Positions 63,014-64,000 of a DNA stretch of 64,000 bases are shown here, in pieces. Each line of letters opens with the position of its first letter. The stretch's first letter is position 1. This DNA comes from Xiphophorus maculatus (taxonomy: Eukaryota > Chordata > Actinopteri > Cyprinodontiformes > Poeciliidae). The notes beneath the pieces are model-generated. The model saw only the letters and a program-made list of their open reading frames with translations. It had not been told where the DNA came from and did no database searches. The position numbers and the translations under genes are program-made. The stretch lies in NCBI RefSeq assembly GCF_002775205.1, contig NC_036448.1, positions 5,921,072 to 5,985,071 on the forward strand, given 5' to 3'.

Positions 63014-64000
63014 GTAGGTCAGGACTTTAGGAGGGAAACACTTTGGTATTCTTTCTTGCATTTCAACTGTAAAATCAGAGATTTTTTTACGTTGTTGTTG
63101 ACTGGGATGAAAATGGTTGAGGAGATTTAGTTTGTCACATCACAGCCACATTTTTGTCTGGGATTTTATGTCATTGAATTGGAATAAATGCAAAAATAAT
63201 AATTAGGGCCCGGACTTTAAGTAACTCCAATGAATTAATAACCGATTTTAATGTGTTAAATACTTTAACGCAAATAATCTTTTTTTCTTTTCTTTTTGTT
63301 TTTAACATACAAAAGTCTCAAGGCTTTGCTTTCATTTTTTCTTTTTTCTTCAAAAACAATCTAATGGGACGGTGGAAAAGACTATTGTTATGTTGAAGTT
63401 GTGCTTAGCAAAGTTGGCTTATTAGCAAAGCTAATAAAGCCTATAATAGCACCTGAATGCTAAACATGCTAAACATGTAGCAGAACGTTGTAGCACAAGG
63501 TCCTCATTTCTAAAGGAGTTCTATAAATTACCAGGGGTTCCTGGGTAGAATAACACCTTGGACCAATCTGACAGTTGAATAACAGATTAAAAACAATAAA
63601 TATCTGTTGTTACCCTTATACTTTTACAAGTGCAAAATTAGCAGAGAGATATCTCAAAAAACTATCTGACTTTTTTCCAAAATGTTCTTTATGTCTGTAG
63701 CTGTTTTCCCCCCCTAAACTTAAGAAAAAACCTTCTGACTGTATCTCTAGCTGAGGCTTGGTCTCTTAAGTATTGTTCCAGACCGACTGAATTAAAGACA
63801 GTGCAATTTTTTTTATTTAAAATGTTTTTTAAGCAGTGTATCATTTTCCTTCCATCTCATAAATATGTGCTACTCTGTGTCAACCTAATACAAAAATACA
63901 AAGCTCTCTAGGCTTTATAATACTTATGCAAGACGCTGCAGATGATGAGTCGTGCTAACTCAGGCCTAGGATGCCGAAACCATCCGGTTTCCGTTCTGAT
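63014..64000 (+). other. abi1: abi1 intron 8, continuing past the window
   Basis: It begins with donor GTAGGT after exon 62798-63013. No further exon, repeat family or RNA gene is recognised up to the edge. Confidence 0.6.

Overview
This is nuclear DNA from a ray-finned fish, probably a teleost. The genes are intron-rich and encode vertebrate orthologues. The introns are short to medium and AT-rich, with many (CA)n, (TA)n and (CTAT)n microsatellites, tRNA-derived SINEs and MITEs of teleost character. There is no bacterial, viral or plasmid signature. Five protein-coding genes are recognised by spliced conceptual translation compared with remembered vertebrate orthologues. I could not run a database search, so a/b paralogue letters are not assigned.

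Layout from left to right: 1-6622 is the last intron of mkx (Mohawk homeobox) and 6623-6947 its final coding exon, plus strand. Tail-to-tail with it is rab18 (minus, 7 coding exons, coding 9399-13975). After a 3.5 kb intergenic stretch comes yme1l1 (minus, 17 coding exons, 17484-27426), the mitochondrial inner-membrane i-AAA protease. Next is acbd5 (minus, 11 exons plus a probable 39-nt one, 29896-40702), the peroxisomal acyl-CoA-binding ER tether. Head-to-head with acbd5 is abi1 (plus, 8 coding exons, 42494-63013), a WAVE-complex subunit; its proline-rich and SH3 exons lie beyond the right edge.

The genes do not form a pathway; they are a conserved vertebrate synteny block (human 10p12.1). 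Compared with the human order as I remember it, the acbd5/yme1l1 pair is inverted here, and mastl, which lies between them in human, is absent.

Points worth a second look: two introns that appear to be GC-AG; a 39-nt acbd5 exon and the 15-nt abi1 microexon; an acbd5 intron about 90% made of transposons; a long (TG)n tract beside an acbd5 3' splice site; uORFs and a 32-A tract in the abi1 leader; repeated ACTACATTTCCCA-type promoter boxes between acbd5 and abi1; an 11-bp CRE-like sequence shared by the rab18 and yme1l1 5' flanks; nested insertions with target-site duplications, one of them with an empty site for comparison; and a set of near-perfect short-loop hairpins that look like replication template-switch scars. 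I see no evidence of a novel multi-gene system.
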